NCBI RefSeq assembly: GCF_021390435.2
Contig: NZ_JAJVCN010000002.1
Span: 1,426,001-1,490,000, forward strand
Source of the DNA: Kibdelosporangium philippinense
Lineage (GTDB): Bacteria > Actinomycetota > Actinomycetes > Mycobacteriales > Pseudonocardiaceae
Reading direction: 5' to 3'
Length of the DNA stretch: 64,000 bases
The stretch's first letter is position 1; every line of letters begins with the position of its first letter. Positions 7,953 through 16,072 of the stretch are shown in pieces. The position numbers and the translations under genes were made by a program. The notes under the pieces are model-generated. The model worked only from the letters and a program-made list of their open reading frames with translations, was not told the origin of the DNA and ran no database searches.

Positions 7953-9020
7953 ATGCGGCTGAGATCTGTCCTGGTATCGATCATCACCCTATTGGGAATC
8001 ACTGTTTCACTCCCGCAAGCGAATGCGGCAGTCGGCGATGACTGGGCATTCGCGTACAACAACCACCTGGCCCCGATTGGCGGTTTCACACCGACGGACC
8101 CAGCCCGTCAGTGGAGCAAGAATGGTGGCCCGAGCGCCGAAGTCCGGTCGCCCGGTGTCGGCCAGTACGAGGTTCTGTTCCCCAAGACCGTGATCAAGCG
8201 CGGCATCGTGCACGTGACCGCCGAACGGCAGACGCCAGGTTGGTGCCAGGTCGAAGGATGGAAGAACGACACGGACGGCCTGCACGTGTTCATTCTGTGC
8301 TTCAAGCACGGCGGCACCCCCGACAACAGCCGGTTCGCTGTGATGGCAACGGAAAGCAGTGCGGGCATTGTGGTTCCGGCCTTCCCGGTGCATGCCTACG
8401 TGTTCTCCGACGCGACCGGGACGCTGTTGTCCACCTTCAACTCGTCCGGCTTCACCAACTCGGTCGGCTGGGGCGGTCCGGGTTCGGGGCTCTACAAAGT
8501 GGAGCTTCCGATGCGCGGAACCGAGAAGCCGAACGGGAACTTCCAGGTGACCGCGGTCGGCTCGAAGGCCGCGCGGTGCAAGATCGCCGACTGGGCGCCC
8601 ACGAACAGTGGGCAGAACGTGCTTGTCGCGTGTTTCGACGGTTCCAGCAAGCCGTTCGACACCGCGTGGACGCTCAGTTACAACAGGGAACTGCCACTTA
8701 TTGGGGAAAGCGGGCCGCCGAAGCGGTTCGGGTACGTCTGGGCGACGCCAACTTTGCCGCCGTTGACCAACTTCAACTCGGCTGGCGCGGCCAACACTGT
8801 CTTCTTTGGAACGGGCCAGTACCTGGTGACCTTCAAGACGATCGGTTTGCATGAAGATCACATGCAGGTGACCGCGTTCGGCAAGGGTCCGGCGTATTGC
8901 ATCCTCGGCAACGTCTGGTTCAGCCATGGTGACTCCACGATCCGAAACGTGGAGTGCTACGACGAGTTCGGCACGCTGACCAAGCACGAACCCTTCGTCG
9001 CATACACATCACGGCACTGA
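7953..9020 (+). CDS. Secreted protein of three tandem ~100-residue repeats, function unknown
   Basis: A 355-aa protein with a signal peptide (SVLVSIITLLGITVSLPQANA). ATG at 7953 follows AGGAG with 7 nt spacing. The mature part contains three copies of one unit: an aromatic-rich opening (WAFAYNNHLAPIG, then HAYVFSDATG, then WTLSYNRELPLIG), a GxGxYxVxF strand (VGQYEVLFP, SGLYKVELP, TGQYLVTFK), an HVTA/QVTA strand, then a paired Cys segment (WCQVEGW...VFILCF, RCKIADW...VLVACF, YCILGNVW...NVECY). Each unit thus probably forms a beta domain with one disulfide. I do not recognise a named family or a catalytic motif. Position between an LPMO and a cellulase suggests an extracellular binding role (inference). 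Confidence 0.8.
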   Translation: MRLRSVLVSIITLLGITVSLPQANAAVGDDWAFAYNNHLAPIGGFTPTDPARQWSKNGGPSAEVRSPGVGQYEVLFPKTVIKRGIVHVTAERQTPGWCQVEGWKNDTDGLHVFILCFKHGGTPDNSRFAVMATESSAGIVVPAFPVHAYVFSDATGTLLSTFNSSGFTNSVGWGGPGSGLYKVELPMRGTEKPNGNFQVTAVGSKAARCKIADWAPTNSGQNVLVACFDGSSKPFDTAWTLSYNRELPLIGESGPPKRFGYVWATPTLPPLTNFNSAGAANTVFFGTGQYLVTFKTIGLHEDHMQVTAFGKGPAYCILGNVWFSHGDSTIRNVECYDEFGTLTKHEPFVAYTSRH

Positions 9021-9032
9021 ACGAGCTCTTGA

Positions 9033-9095
9033 CCATCCTGGCGGCTGAGTCTTTACTGTTCGGAAAGTTTCCTATTTAACTCGCCGCCAGGATGG
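9033..9095 (+). promoter_or_regulatory. Leader hairpin overlapping the GH9 ribosome binding site
   Basis: Left arm 9033-9050 and right arm 9079-9095 pair over 17 bp with one bulged T at 9046. The first 13 pairs are perfect (CCATCCTGGCGGC with GCCGCCAGGATGG). The right arm runs into the GGAG ribosome binding site before ATG 9104. The 28-nt loop contains the near-palindrome GGAAAGTTTCC. It could be a terminator of the preceding gene, a translation-blocking leader, or two operator halves. Confidence 0.6.
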
Positions 9096-9103
9096 AGCCT
9101 GCC

Positions 9104-10960
9104 ATGCTCAGACGTGGGTCGGTTGCCGTGGTCACGTTGAGTTGCTTAGCCATGACCGCGACTCCGGCGACCGCTGCTCCCGCCGGATTTGTCCGCGTGG
9201 ATCAGGTCGGATACGCGACGAGCGAAGCGAAGATCGGATATCTGCTCGGCACCGAGGCGGTCGCGGGCGCGTCGTTCTCCGTGATCGATTCCGCTGGCCG
9301 GACGGTGCACAGGGGCGCGGTCGGGGACAGCATCGGCGGCTGGAACGACACGTACACCGCCGTGCACCAGGTTGATTTCTCCAAGATCTCCCGGCCGGGA
9401 ACCTACCGGGTGAAGTTCGCCGGCAAGATCACCGCCGAGTCGCCAAGCTTCACAGTGGACCGTGCGTCCGCGCTGTTCCAGCCGCTCGTGCACGCCACAA
9501 CGGAGTTCTTCCAGGCTCAGCGTGACGGCAAGAACACCATCCCTGGGCGGCTGGACCGCAAGAAGGCGCACCTGACGGACACGAAGGCGACCGTCTACGC
9601 CGAGCCGAAGTTCAAGGGCGAAGGCGGCGACGAGCCCGCTGAACCGCTCAAGCCGATCGGCGGCCCGGTCGATGTCGAGGGTGGCTGGTTCGACGCCGGC
9701 GACTTCGTGAAGTTCACGTCGAACACCGCGTATGCGTTGGCGGAGATGGGATACGTCCAGCGCGAGGGTGGAAACGCTCAGCTGAACGCCGAGTTCAAGC
9801 ACGGCCTCGACTGGCTGGACAAGGCGTGGGACGCGCGGACGAAAACGCTGTACGCGCAGGTCGGAATCGGTACCGGCAGCGAGGAATTCGGTTTCGTCGG
9901 CGACCACGACGTGTGGCGTCTGCCGGAAGCGGACGACCAACTGAACGTCAAACCCGGCGACCTTGAGTACTTCATCAAGTACCGCCCGGTGTTCGCGCAG
10001 GGACCGGCCGGATCGGCCGTCAGTCCGAACTTGGCTGGCCGGGTCGCGGCCGCGTTCGCGTTGGGTGCTCAGTTGGAGCGCGATCCACGGCAGGCCAGGC
10101 GTTATCTCGAAGAGGCCGCCTCGATTTTCGTCGCTGCCAAGACGAAGGACGTCGGCGAGCTCGTGACGGCGTTCCCGCACGCCTACTACCCGGAATCGTC
10201 CTGGCTGGACGACATGGAGCTGGGCGCGACGCAGCTCGCGCTCGCGGCCCGCAAACTCGGCGACTACAGGTACCTCGGCTGGGCGCGGCAGGCGACCCAC
10301 TGGGCCAGCCAGTACATCGCCAGCACCGACAAGGACACGCTGAACCTGTATGACACCAGTGCGTTGGCGCACGCCGAGCTCATCGGGTTGCTGCGGCGTG
10401 GTGTTTACGGCGCTGAGGTGACCGAGCGTCAGGTGATCGACGACCTCAAGCGTCAGCTGGATTATGGTGTCACGCAGGCAGCGGCGAGTCCTTTCCGGAC
10501 AGCCGTGGACATCACCAACTTCGACGCGGCAAGCAAGAGCTTCGGCTTCGCCGCGACCGCTCGGTTCTACCGCGCGGTGACTGGTGACCGGACGTACGAC
10601 GCTTTCGGTGTGCAGCAACGGAACTTCGCGCTTGGCTCGAACGCGTGGGGTATTTCGCTTGTTGTCGGCGTGGGTTCGAACTACCCGAAGTGCCCGCACC
10701 ACCAGGCAGCGAACCTTGCTGGTGACCCGAATGGCGGCAAGCGTGTGCTGTACGGCGCCGTGATCAACGGCCCGAACGGCGCGGCGAACTTCGAGGGTCT
10801 CGGCGAGATGCCGCCGGGCGCGATCCCGTGCTCGAACTCGTACGAACCGTTTGACGGCAAGGGTTCTCGGTTCTTCGACGACCTGAGGTCGTGGCCGAGC
10901 TCGGAACCGGCGATCGACTTCACCTCGACCGCCCTGCTGGCCTTCGGCCTCTCCAGCTGA
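9104..10960 (+). CDS. Glycoside hydrolase family 9 endoglucanase
   Basis: A 618-aa secreted cellulase. ATG 9104 follows GGAG by 6 nt and is preferred to the in-frame ATG 12 bp upstream, which has no usable ribosome binding site. Signal peptide (VAVVTLSCLAMTATPATA), then an N-terminal immunoglobulin-like CelD_N domain (about residues 30-115: VRVDQVGY...GTYRVKF), then the (alpha/alpha)6 GH9 barrel. Catalytic features seen are the DAGD motif (GGWFDAGDFVKF, about residue 197), the PHHQ motif (YPKCPHHQ) and the C-terminal acid Glu in SSEPAIDFTSTALLAF. No carbohydrate-binding module follows. GH9 enzymes invert beta-1,4-glucan bonds. The gene is monocistronic and ends at a long hairpin. Confidence 0.93.
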   Translation: MLRRGSVAVVTLSCLAMTATPATAAPAGFVRVDQVGYATSEAKIGYLLGTEAVAGASFSVIDSAGRTVHRGAVGDSIGGWNDTYTAVHQVDFSKISRPGTYRVKFAGKITAESPSFTVDRASALFQPLVHATTEFFQAQRDGKNTIPGRLDRKKAHLTDTKATVYAEPKFKGEGGDEPAEPLKPIGGPVDVEGGWFDAGDFVKFTSNTAYALAEMGYVQREGGNAQLNAEFKHGLDWLDKAWDARTKTLYAQVGIGTGSEEFGFVGDHDVWRLPEADDQLNVKPGDLEYFIKYRPVFAQGPAGSAVSPNLAGRVAAAFALGAQLERDPRQARRYLEEAASIFVAAKTKDVGELVTAFPHAYYPESSWLDDMELGATQLALAARKLGDYRYLGWARQATHWASQYIASTDKDTLNLYDTSALAHAELIGLLRRGVYGAEVTERQVIDDLKRQLDYGVTQAAASPFRTAVDITNFDAASKSFGFAATARFYRAVTGDRTYDAFGVQQRNFALGSNAWGISLVVGVGSNYPKCPHHQAANLAGDPNGGKRVLYGAVINGPNGAANFEGLGEMPPGAIPCSNSYEPFDGKGSRFFDDLRSWPSSEPAIDFTSTALLAFGLSS

Positions 10961-10966
10961 AAAGAC

Positions 10967-11014
10967 CCTCGTGAGTGTTTTCGCCGGTTCTAACCGGCGA
11001 AAACACTCACGAGG
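10967..11014. terminator. Bidirectional terminator hairpin (CTCGTGAGTG family, copy 1)
   Basis: Perfect 23-bp arms (10967-10989 and 10992-11014) with a 2-nt loop, stem starting CCTCGTGAGTGTTTTCGCC. It lies between the convergent GH9 and kinase genes and covers the kinase stop codon. The same CTCGTGAGTG stem recurs at 18494-18537 and 58015-58072. Confidence 0.9.
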
Positions 11015-12206
11015 TCTGAGCAGGGGTTTTGGTCTTCGTTTTGGTGTTGGTCTTGGTTTTCTTGGTCTTGCTGGGGTTCGTCGGGTCGACGGGCTCTTCT
11101 TCCTCGACCACTGTTTCTTCCACGACCGGCGGTGTGGATGTCGGTCCTGGCGTCTTGGCGACTGTGTCGCGCTTGTCCGACGGACGCGGTTGTTCTCGTT
11201 GCTGATTGACCGGTTGTTGTTGCGGCACAGAAGATTCGCCGCTGATCACCGCGCCGTTGTCAGGCTGGATCCGGACGGGCGTGTTGGTGTCCGTTGTCGG
11301 CGCGGAGACGAACAACGCGATCGCTCCCGCCGTCAAGCCCGCGCCGACGATGGCCGCTGCTTTCGACGCGATTCGCCTGCGTGGCTCGGGTACTGCCGCA
11401 GGGGCTTCCGCGCGCAGAAGATCAACGCATTCGGCGGCAGTCGGGCGTTCCGCGGGCTCTGTGCGCGTCATCCTGTCGAGCGCTTCGGCAAGCGGCTTCG
11501 GAATGTCGTCGGGGATGTTCGGTCGCCTGCCGAGTCGCGCGAGGACCGTCTCGGCGTCAAGACCGGGATATTCGATCTCGCCCGTGACACATTCGAGGAG
11601 AATCAAACCGAGACCGTAGATGTCGGCAGGCGGCCCGACCTCGGTGCCAAGTACCTGTTCGGGTGACAAGTAGGCCGCGGTTCCCACCAAACGGTCCGAA
11701 GCTGTGATACCGCTACGCGCGAGCAGCTTGGCCAACCCGAAGTCGGCAAGGTGCGGCACGCCATCGGCGTCCAGCAATATGTTGCCAGGCTTGATATCCC
11801 GGTGAACGACATTTTTGGAATGCACGTACGCCAACGCCTTGGCGATCCCGATACCGATCGCGCGGACCTCGTCGACCGACATTGGCCCTTCGTCGATCCG
11901 GTGACCGAGCTGCGGCCCGTTGACCAGTTCGAGCACGAGGAACGGTTCGCCGGCGGCGACACCGGAGTCGAAGACCTTGACAAGGCCAGGATGGTCGAAC
12001 CCGGCGAGGAGCTTGGCTTCGTCCTCGAACCGAAGGCGCCCGACCGGATCGGCGTGCGGCTGGAAAATCTTGACCGCGACCTCACGATCCAGCCGCTGAT
12101 CCCATGCTCTGAGGACGCGAGCGGTCCCACCGCGGCCGAGCAGGGAGATCAACCGATAACGATCGGCCAGCACGGGCGCGGCGCGTCCGCCGGATTCCTC
12201 GTACAT
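11007..12206 (-). CDS. Membrane Ser/Thr protein kinase (PknB-type)
   Basis: A 399-aa Hanks-type kinase. The kinase domain spans about residues 17-275: Gly loop LGRGGTARV, VAIK-type lysine in REVAVKIF, catalytic loop VVHRDIKPGN, DFG in LADFGLAK, and APE equivalent SPEQVLG. A single transmembrane helix follows (AAAIVGAGLTAGAIALFVSA, about residues 283-302), then a 97-residue extracellular tail that is Pro/Gln/Glu-rich and ends in a low-complexity Lys-Thr repeat (KTKKTKTNTKTKTKTP). No PASTA domain is present, so it is not an orthologue of PknB itself. Its start is only 19 bp from the divergent gene at 12226. Substrates and signal are unknown. Confidence 0.92.
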   Translation of the reverse strand: MYEESGGRAAPVLADRYRLISLLGRGGTARVLRAWDQRLDREVAVKIFQPHADPVGRLRFEDEAKLLAGFDHPGLVKVFDSGVAAGEPFLVLELVNGPQLGHRIDEGPMSVDEVRAIGIGIAKALAYVHSKNVVHRDIKPGNILLDADGVPHLADFGLAKLLARSGITASDRLVGTAAYLSPEQVLGTEVGPPADIYGLGLILLECVTGEIEYPGLDAETVLARLGRRPNIPDDIPKPLAEALDRMTRTEPAERPTAAECVDLLRAEAPAAVPEPRRRIASKAAAIVGAGLTAGAIALFVSAPTTDTNTPVRIQPDNGAVISGESSVPQQQPVNQQREQPRPSDKRDTVAKTPGPTSTPPVVEETVVEEEEPVDPTNPSKTKKTKTNTKTKTKTPAQTS

Positions 12207-12225
12207 CTAAGCCACACTAGCGACC

Positions 12226-13023
12226 ATGGATCTCAAATCCATAGCGGACCAGCTCTACGCGCTGCGGCCAACCGAGTTCATGGCCGCACGCGCGGAGTTC
12301 GTGCGCGCGGCGAAAGAAGAAGGCGACAAGCAAGCGGCTGCGGCGATCGGCAAGTTCCGCAAGCCGTCAACGGCAGCATGGGCGTTGAACCTGCTTGCGC
12401 GCAGAGAACCGGCCGAGCTCAAACGCCTGGCGAACCTCGGTGCGTCATTGCGTGACGCACACGGCAGATTCGACGGCGAAACCCTGCGTGAACTGTCCAA
12501 ACAGCGGCACCAGTTGATGCGTGCCCTCGTCGCGCAGGTCAGATCCCTGGCCTCAGGCGAAGGGCAAAAGCTGAGCGAGACCGTCGTGCGAGACATCGAG
12601 ACGGTGTTGGCGGCGGCCCTGTCGGATCCGAACGTGACCGAAGTGTTGCAAGCCGGAACCTTGTCGGCCACCAACGACCTGACATTGCCGGAAGCCTGGC
12701 CAGAGCCACCTGAACCGGTGATAGACGAAGTAGCCCTGCGGCGTGAACAACGAGCGGAGCGTCGCCGTCAAGAACTAGGCCGCGCCCGAGCGGAAGCCCA
12801 ACACACATCGGAAGTCCGGGACCGCGCGCAGTCAGCGTTGGCCCACGCCGAGCAAAAAGCCGCACGCGCGGCCCAACAAGTCGCGGACCTGACCGCGGAG
12901 CTGGAGCGCGCCCGGGCCGCTGAGCAGGAAGCGGCTGGTGAAGTCCGCGAGGCACGCACGGTGTTCAGGACGGCGGAGAAGGCGGCCGAGCGGGCCAGGC
13001 GTCAACTGGAGTCACTGGAGTAG
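12226..13023 (+). CDS. Conserved actinobacterial coiled-coil protein, function unknown
   Basis: A 265-aa soluble protein. The N-terminal third has a conserved-looking segment (LYALRPTEFMAARAEFVRAAKEEGDKQAA then KPSTAAWALNLLAR) that I recognise from uncharacterised actinobacterial proteins. The C-terminal half (from about residue 165) is a long charged coiled coil rich in Ala, Arg and Glu. There is no signal peptide, membrane segment or catalytic motif. The start lies 19 bp from the divergent kinase start, so promoters of both genes must overlap coding sequence or transcripts must be nearly leaderless. Being next to the kinase it might be a substrate (speculative). Confidence 0.8.
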   Translation: MDLKSIADQLYALRPTEFMAARAEFVRAAKEEGDKQAAAAIGKFRKPSTAAWALNLLARREPAELKRLANLGASLRDAHGRFDGETLRELSKQRHQLMRALVAQVRSLASGEGQKLSETVVRDIETVLAAALSDPNVTEVLQAGTLSATNDLTLPEAWPEPPEPVIDEVALRREQRAERRRQELGRARAEAQHTSEVRDRAQSALAHAEQKAARAAQQVADLTAELERARAAEQEAAGEVREARTVFRTAEKAAERARRQLESLE

Positions 13024-13025
13024 GT

Positions 13026-13039
13026 GGTATTAAAATACC
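13026..13039. promoter_or_regulatory. A/T palindrome immediately before the aminopeptidase gene
   Basis: Perfect 14-bp palindrome GGTATTAAAATACC ending 3 bp before ATG 13043, striking in such GC-rich DNA. It could be an operator or include a -10-like element of a promoter. Confidence 0.4.
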
Positions 13040-13042
13040 GCC

Positions 13043-13819
13043 ATGGTGGAAATCAAGACTTCTCGCGAGGTCGCGGCGATGGGCGTGACCGGCGCTTTTA
13101 TCGCCGGGCTGCTCGACGACCTCGAGGGGTTGGCCAAGCCCGGTGTCAACCTGCTGGACCTGGAGCATCGTGCCCGCGACCTGATCGCGGAGCGTGGGGC
13201 TTCGTCGTGCTACTGGGACTATGCGCCGTCTTTCGGGCGCGGGCCGTTCCGTAACGTTATCTGTCTTTCGGTGAATGACGCGGTGCTGCACGGCTTGCCG
13301 CACTCCTACACCTTGCGTGACGGTGACCTGCTCAGCATGGATATTGCGGTCTCGATTGATGGATGGGTCGCCGATTCCGCGCGGAGCGTGATCGTCGGTA
13401 CGGCCCGGGCCGAGGATGTTCACCTGATCGAGGCAACAGAGCGGGCTTTGGCGGCCGGGATTTCCGCTGCCGTGCCAGGAAACCGGCTCGGAGACATCTC
13501 GGCGGCTATTGGGGCGGTCGCCACTTCGTATGGTTACTCGGTCAACACCGAGTTCGGCGGGCATGGGCTTGGCCGGACGATGCATGAGGATCCCCATGTT
13601 CCGAACATGGGACGCGCTGGTCGTGGGCTGAAGCTGCGGCCCGGGTTGACGCTGGCACTTGAGCCTTGGTTGGCCAGCGGGACCGACAAGATCGTCTATG
13701 ACCCCGACGGCTGGACAATTCGATCGGCTGACGGATCCCGAACCGCGCACAGCGAACACACCATCGCCGTCACGGATGGGCGGGCGTTGGTACTGACCGC
13801 ATCCAACGGGCAGCTTTGA
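13043..13819 (+). CDS. map: Type I methionine aminopeptidase (M24A)
   Basis: A 258-aa cytosolic metallopeptidase of normal family length that removes the initiator Met from nascent proteins. Visible motifs: VNDAVLHGLP (substrate His), the metal ligands Asp in SMDIAVSIDGWVADSARS, His in FGGHGLGRTMHEDP, Glu in ALEPWL, and Glu in SEHTIAV near the C-terminus. It starts 20 bp after the coiled-coil gene, so it may be co-transcribed, but an AT-rich palindrome between them suggests its own control. Streptomycetes and relatives often carry several map paralogues; this may be one of them. Confidence 0.9.
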   Translation: MVEIKTSREVAAMGVTGAFIAGLLDDLEGLAKPGVNLLDLEHRARDLIAERGASSCYWDYAPSFGRGPFRNVICLSVNDAVLHGLPHSYTLRDGDLLSMDIAVSIDGWVADSARSVIVGTARAEDVHLIEATERALAAGISAAVPGNRLGDISAAIGAVATSYGYSVNTEFGGHGLGRTMHEDPHVPNMGRAGRGLKLRPGLTLALEPWLASGTDKIVYDPDGWTIRSADGSRTAHSEHTIAVTDGRALVLTASNGQL

Positions 13820-13823
13820 TCGC

Positions 13824-13882
13824 ACCAGCAATTTCCCAGGGGGACCCCCGATTTTTACGTTACCGTAGGGGGCTGACAGTTC
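13824..13882 (+). repeat. Dispersed intergenic hairpin repeat, copy A
   Basis: Contains CCCAGGGGGACCCCCGA, then TTTTTACGTTACCGTA, then GGGGGCTGACAG. The ACCCCC and GGGGG runs can pair around the T-rich loop. Nearly the same block is found at 14234-14292 (same strand) and 34916-34975 (opposite strand). Confidence 0.8.
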
Positions 13883-14066
13883 CGGGGAGCCGCTACTGAC
13901 TCAAGAGAGTTTTCGCACCTCAGAGGTGGTCTGTCGGCGTGGGGAACGAGGGTGCGAAACGTGGGCGGCAAGGTGTGGCCGCGGTATTGGTGGTCGACGG
14001 CTGTCCACAGTGGCCTTAGCTCAGGCTCGCGACGGTTCGTGAGGGGAACTTTTGGGGCGTTGGAAA

Positions 14067-14087
14067 CCGTGAAGGTGACCTTCACGG
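14067..14087. repeat. Dyad associated with the dispersed repeat
   Basis: Perfect 10-bp arms (CCGTGAAGGT and ACCTTCACGG) with one central base. A related GCCGTGAAGGCCACC block occurs at 35098-35112 at a similar distance from repeat copy C, indicating a larger composite element. Confidence 0.55.
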
Positions 14088-14233
14088 CGTCAACTTGGGT
14101 GATAGGTGTGGTGTGCGTGGCTAGTGGGACTCATGTGACGGTAACTCGTCCATTGTGGACCTGAAATGTCGGCGACAGTCGACCCTGCGCCGTTTGTGAC
14201 CAGCTGAAACGTTCAAGTCCGTGGCCTCACCTG

Positions 14234-14292
14234 CACCACCAAATCCCCCAGGGGACCCCCGATTTCAACGCTACCGTACGGGGCTGACAGGT
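14234..14292 (+). repeat. Dispersed intergenic hairpin repeat, copy B
   Basis: Aligns with copy A over about 55 bp: CCCCCAGGGGACCCCCGATT, then CAACGCTACCGTACGGGGC, then TGACAG. Differences are scattered and some are compensatory in the C-run/G-run stem. Confidence 0.8.
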
Positions 14293-14323
14293 TTGAGGGG
14301 TCGAGCTGAGTTATCCACAGGCG

Positions 14324-14965
14324 CTACTGGACGATGGTGCGCAGTGTGGACACAGCCCCCGCCCGATGCTCATTCCACAGCCGCACAACCTCGGCAGCGT
14401 CTCCTGCGCGAATGGCCGCGATGATCGCCTTGTGTTCGGCATGAACCCGGGCACGGTTGTCGGCAGAGCTGTAATACAAAGCCCGATAGGCATCCGTCGC
14501 GTCCCACATGACCCGGACAAGCCGAGTCAACCGCGGCATGCCAGAAGCCTCAAGCACCGTGAAATGGAACTGCCGGTTGGCTGCGGCCATCGCGACGATG
14601 TCGTCAGCCGCCGCGGCCCGCATGATGTCCTCTTCCGCCTGCTCAAGGCGTTCGATGTCCTCCGACGACATCAGCGGCACGGCCCGCAGGGTCGCCTCGG
14701 TCTCAAGCAGCTCGCGAATCCGGTACACCTCAAGCAAATCGTCCAACGAAAGATCGGCGACCTGATACCCGCGGTGCGGCCGGTAGATGACCTGCCCCTC
14801 GCCCTCCAAGGTCCGCAGCGCTTCCCGAAGCGGAACGCGACTCACGCCGAGCTTCTCGGCAAGCGAGTCCTGGCGGATGGGCGAACCGGGGGACATCTCG
14901 CCGGTCAGGATCGCCCGACGCAGCTCGGCGAGCACGAATTCCTGGGTTGTCAGCGGGCGCTTCAT
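14324..14965 (-). CDS. GntR family regulator (FadR/FCD subfamily)
   Basis: A 213-aa repressor. The ATG at 14965 (MKRPLTTQEFVLAELRRAIL) gives the normal short N-terminus and overlaps the stop of the CoA-transferase gene (ATGA). Winged helix at residues 8-70 (PGSPIRQDSLAEKLGVSRVPLREALRTLEGEGQV), then an all-helical FCD effector domain with the metal-ligand pattern Asp/Asn, His (RQFHFTVLEASG), His (VHAEHKAII) and His (WNEHRAG). It is the last gene of the CoA-transferase transcript and probably acts at the ATTGGATCCAAT palindrome in the divergent promoter at 16041. The effector is likely an acid or CoA-pathway intermediate of this module (inference). Confidence 0.9.
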   Translation of the reverse strand: MKRPLTTQEFVLAELRRAILTGEMSPGSPIRQDSLAEKLGVSRVPLREALRTLEGEGQVIYRPHRGYQVADLSLDDLLEVYRIRELLETEATLRAVPLMSSEDIERLEQAEEDIMRAAAADDIVAMAAANRQFHFTVLEASGMPRLTRLVRVMWDATDAYRALYYSSADNRARVHAEHKAIIAAIRAGDAAEVVRLWNEHRAGAVSTLRTIVQ

Positions 14966-16011
14966 CGGGGATTGCTCCGGTATTCGGCAGGGGTACGGCT
15001 CAGACTGATCGGGTTCGCGATGTGTGACAAGCCGTCGATCGACACGACCGGCGACAAGCCGACCGAAGAAGCCAGCGACACGGCCTCGGCCACATCGTTG
15101 ATCGGTCCACAAGGGACACCGGCATCGTTCAGCACCGAGAACCAGTGTGCCGCGTCTTCCGTGGACAAACGGGAGTTGATCGCGGCAGTCAAAGCGTCCT
15201 GATTGGTCACGCGCAAAGCATTCGTGGCGAACCGCGGATCAGGCGGCAAGGACAACGCGGCACACAGGGCAGCGAACTGCTTGTCGTTGCCAACTGCGAG
15301 CACGATTTGCCGGTCGCGAGCCGTGAACACGGCATATGGCGCCACGCTGGGATGAGCATTGCCCATCGCGCCAGGTACGACACCGGCCATCACGTACCCC
15401 GCGGACTGGTTGACCAGCGCGGAAAGCAGCGACGACAACAGTGAGACTTCGACAAGCTGGCCCTCTCCGGTCATCGACACGTGCCGCAACGCGGCAAGGA
15501 TGCCAGCCATCGCATGCAGCCCCGTGATCACGTCCACCAACGCGACCCCGGCCTTGACCGGCGACTCGGGTGTCCCGGTCACGCTCATCAACCCGCCGAC
15601 GGCCTGAACGAGCAGGTCGTAGCCGGGCAACGACGATGACGACCCAAATCCCGTGATCGAGCAGTACACCAACCGCGGATTCACGGCCGACAACGACGCG
15701 TAGTCCAGGCCGTGGCGCGCCATCGTGCCTGGCCGGAAGTTCTCGACCACGACATCCGCCGACGAGGCCAGCTCCACTGCCGCTGGGTCCGCGAGATCCA
15801 GCGTGACCAAGCGCTTGTTCCGGTTGAGGCCCATGAAGTACGTCGACACCCCGTCGACATGCGGCGGCCCCCACGCGCGGGTGTCGTCGCCAGTTCCCGG
15901 CCGCTCGACCTTGATGACCGTCGCCCCAAGGTCGGCGAGCAGCATCGTGGCGTACGGCCCGGCCAGCACACGGCAGAAGTCGGCGATCGTCACGCCGGAC
16001 AGAGCTTGCAC
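14962..16011 (-). CDS. Family III CoA-transferase (CaiB/BaiF), probably glutarate-type
   Basis: A 349-aa protein. The GTG at 16011 (VQALSGVTIADFCRVLAGPYATM) has a TAGGG ribosome binding site 8 nt upstream, and the sequence starts at the usual family N-terminus. CoA-binding signature ADLGATVIKVERPGTGDDTR is at about residues 24-43; the catalytic Asp is in LPGYDLLVQAVGGLMSVTG (about residue 130). It ends with the family's typical small C-terminal domain. Such enzymes move CoA between carboxylic acids. Being divergent from glutaryl-CoA dehydrogenase, and in a pair resembling the gcdG/gcdH arrangement known from Pseudomonas and Burkholderia, it likely activates glutarate using succinyl-CoA (inference from context). 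Confidence 0.85.
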   Translation of the reverse strand: MQALSGVTIADFCRVLAGPYATMLLADLGATVIKVERPGTGDDTRAWGPPHVDGVSTYFMGLNRNKRLVTLDLADPAAVELASSADVVVENFRPGTMARHGLDYASLSAVNPRLVYCSITGFGSSSSLPGYDLLVQAVGGLMSVTGTPESPVKAGVALVDVITGLHAMAGILAALRHVSMTGEGQLVEVSLLSSLLSALVNQSAGYVMAGVVPGAMGNAHPSVAPYAVFTARDRQIVLAVGNDKQFAALCAALSLPPDPRFATNALRVTNQDALTAAINSRLSTEDAAHWFSVLNDAGVPCGPINDVAEAVSLASSVGLSPVVSIDGLSHIANPISLSRTPAEYRSNPR

Positions 16012-16031
16012 GCTGTGAACCCTATCATTGG

Positions 16032-16055
16032 AGAATTGATATTGGATCCAATTCT
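16032..16055. promoter_or_regulatory. Candidate GntR operator in divergent promoter
   Basis: Perfect 12-bp palindrome ATTGGATCCAAT at 16041-16052, nested in a wider dyad AGAATTG (16032-16038) / CAATTCT (16049-16055). ATTGGATCCAAT is the operator known for VanR, another FCD-type GntR repressor. It lies between the CoA-transferase and dehydrogenase starts, so it can control both transcripts. Confidence 0.75.
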
Positions 16056-16072
16056 GGGTTAGCCTGCCAACC

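Larger units (their letters stand above)
13820..14323. other. Noncoding region with two repeat copies and a dyad
   Basis: About 500 bp between the aminopeptidase gene and the end of the GntR gene. I see no convincing gene: small ORFs lack ribosome binding sites and codon bias. It holds two direct copies of the dispersed C-run/G-run hairpin repeat (13824-13882 and 14234-14292), and between them the palindrome CCGTGAAGGTGACCTTCACG (14067-14087). Confidence 0.6.

Noticed and set aside
9146..10702. Long minus-strand frame under the GH9 gene
   Set aside because: Antisense shadow; no start signal and no recognisable domain, while the plus frame has full GH9 motifs.
13952..14164. 70-codon plus-strand ORF between the two repeats
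   Set aside because: No ribosome binding site and no codon bias; it crosses the dyad at 14067.
14311..14319. DnaA box TTATCCACA (replication origin)
   Set aside because: A single box with no clustered boxes and no dnaA/dnaN genes nearby.
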